Of a stretch of 64,000 nt of DNA, positions 63,406 to 64,000 are shown one piece after another (position 1 is the first letter of the stretch; each line of letters starts with the position of its first letter). The notes beneath the pieces are model-generated. The model ran no database searches, was not told where the DNA came from, and worked only from the letters and a program-made list of their open reading frames with translations. The DNA comes from Celeribacter marinus (GTDB lineage: Bacteria; Pseudomonadota; Alphaproteobacteria; Rhodobacterales; Rhodobacteraceae), in NCBI RefSeq assembly GCF_001308265.1, contig NZ_CP012023.1, forward strand, positions 1,254,932 to 1,318,931. The letters are read 5' to 3'. Made by a program: the position numbers and the translations under genes.

Positions 63406-64000
63406 ATGACACACATGCCCATCTTTTTGCGCCACGCGCTTGCCGTCACGACGATCGCGTGTTTCACCGCGACCGCCGCCCCCGTAACCGCGGCTGATGA
63501 GGCACAGGTATCTGTGCTGAACGGGTGGCGTATGGACAATGGTCATCATATGGCCGCCTTGCGGATTTCACTGGCGGACGGCTGGCACACCTATTGGCGC
63601 GCCCCCGGAGATGCGGGTATTCCACCCCGATTTGACTGGAGCGCCTCGAAAAACGTCTCGGGCGTACATGTGCATTGGCCAACCCCAAACGTCTACGCGC
63701 AAAATGATATGCGCTACGTTGGATACGAGGGCGAGGTGGTTTTGCCCCTTGAAATCCGACCCACGGCAAGCGGCGCAATTCACCTTGAGGGCGTCATCGA
63801 ATTTGGGGTGTGCGATGACATTTGCATTCCGATGACTGCGCAACTGCGCCTTGATCTTGACGGCACAGCACCCCAAAGCGATTACCCCGCAATCACAGCA
63901 TCACTCAACGACGCACCGACACGAATTACCGATGCAAAATGTGATGCGGCCCCCATCGAAGACGGATTGAAAGTCACTGTGACGCTTGGCGTCCCCTCAC
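63406..64000 (+). CDS. DsbD/ScsB-like protein-disulfide reductase, N-terminal part (cut by window edge)
   Basis: Partial frame of about 198 codons continuing past the right edge. A signal peptide (LRHALAVTTIACFTATAAPVTAADE) is followed by the beta-rich DsbD-alpha-like domain: RISLADGWHTYWRAPGDAGIPPRFDW, YVGYEGEVVLPLEI and VIEFGVCDDICIP, where Cys pair C-x3-C is the redox centre. Expected to continue with membrane and thioredoxin domains, not visible. Start is 63406 or 63415; no clear ribosome site. Confidence 0.8.
   Translation, partial: MTHMPIFLRHALAVTTIACFTATAAPVTAADEAQVSVLNGWRMDNGHHMAALRISLADGWHTYWRAPGDAGIPPRFDWSASKNVSGVHVHWPTPNVYAQNDMRYVGYEGEVVLPLEIRPTASGAIHLEGVIEFGVCDDICIPMTAQLRLDLDGTAPQSDYPAITASLNDAPTRITDAKCDAAPIEDGLKVTVTLGVPS

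Noticed and set aside
1..64000. tRNA, rRNA, insertion sequences, prophage, integrase
   Set aside because: None recognised on either strand by eye; a tRNA scan would settle the tRNA case.

Overview
The window is chromosomal DNA of an alphaproteobacterium of the Roseobacter group (Rhodobacteraceae). This is inferred from gene content and protein style: a COQ9 homologue and an aa3-oxidase subunit IV peptide, mcl1-type malyl-CoA lyase, a DmdC-like acyl-CoA dehydrogenase, ETF-ubiquinone oxidoreductase, phaA/phaB, a DUF1013/TrcR cell-cycle regulator and a short alphaproteobacterial SRP RNA. No species is named. I see no prophage, transposase, CRISPR array, rRNA or tRNA. The region is almost fully coding and mostly housekeeping, with a few accessory islands.

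Layout. 1-6.9 kb: partial nudC (-), a CpdB-type nucleotidase, the SRP RNA gene with a well-formed promoter, rsgA, then the dnaX-ybaB-recR recombination/replication operon. 6.9-17.1 kb: TrcR, a secreted RNase T2, coq9 plus a quinone oxidoreductase, rpsU, a DEAD-box helicase with a lysine-rich tail, an aldehyde-oxidation cluster (DUF779, exaC-type dehydrogenase, AcoR-like regulator, with a perfect 10-bp-arm palindrome as probable operator), an Lrp regulator and mscL. 17.2-25.5 kb: a GST, ytoQ, the rpmI-rplT and pheS...pheT translation genes with two unrelated genes lodged between pheS and pheT, and pyk. 25.6-31.2 kb: an N-formylglutamate amidohydrolase-family gene, DUF1244, an RTX-repeat protein with its own promoter, and a dgcN-dgcA-dat operon for D-glutamate/D-amino-acid catabolism. 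31.4-44.4 kb: mcl1, accA, ftsE-ftsX-plsC, a zinc-ribbon membrane protein, argH-lptM-lysA-TIGR02302, a TlpA thioredoxin divergent from argH, and a PAS protein. 44.7-50.2 kb: an EAL protein, phaA and phaB of the PHB pathway with candidate PhaR operators, an EamA permease, ydcH, a tRNA methyltransferase and DUF2007. 50.3-64 kb: ispB, ispE, a large TPR protein, the ETF-QO gene, greA with a leader terminator, a two-TM protein, azlCD, a lipoprotein, the COX IV peptide, a DUF6173/MBL/acyl-CoA dehydrogenase operon, yqgE, and the start of a DsbD-like gene.

How genes fit together. Central carbon and lipid genes (pyk, mcl1, accA, plsC, phaAB, acyl-CoA dehydrogenase, ETF-QO) are mixed with isoprenoid and quinone genes (ispB, ispE, coq9). 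The most informative functional unit is dgcN-dgcA-dat: Dat can collect amino groups from D-amino acids onto D-glutamate and DgcN/DgcA can convert D-glutamate to the L series. The best regulatory signals are the terminator hairpin in the greA leader (which shares a 15-base core with a hairpin before accA), the exaC palindrome, and CTGC-N4-GCAG upstream of phaB.
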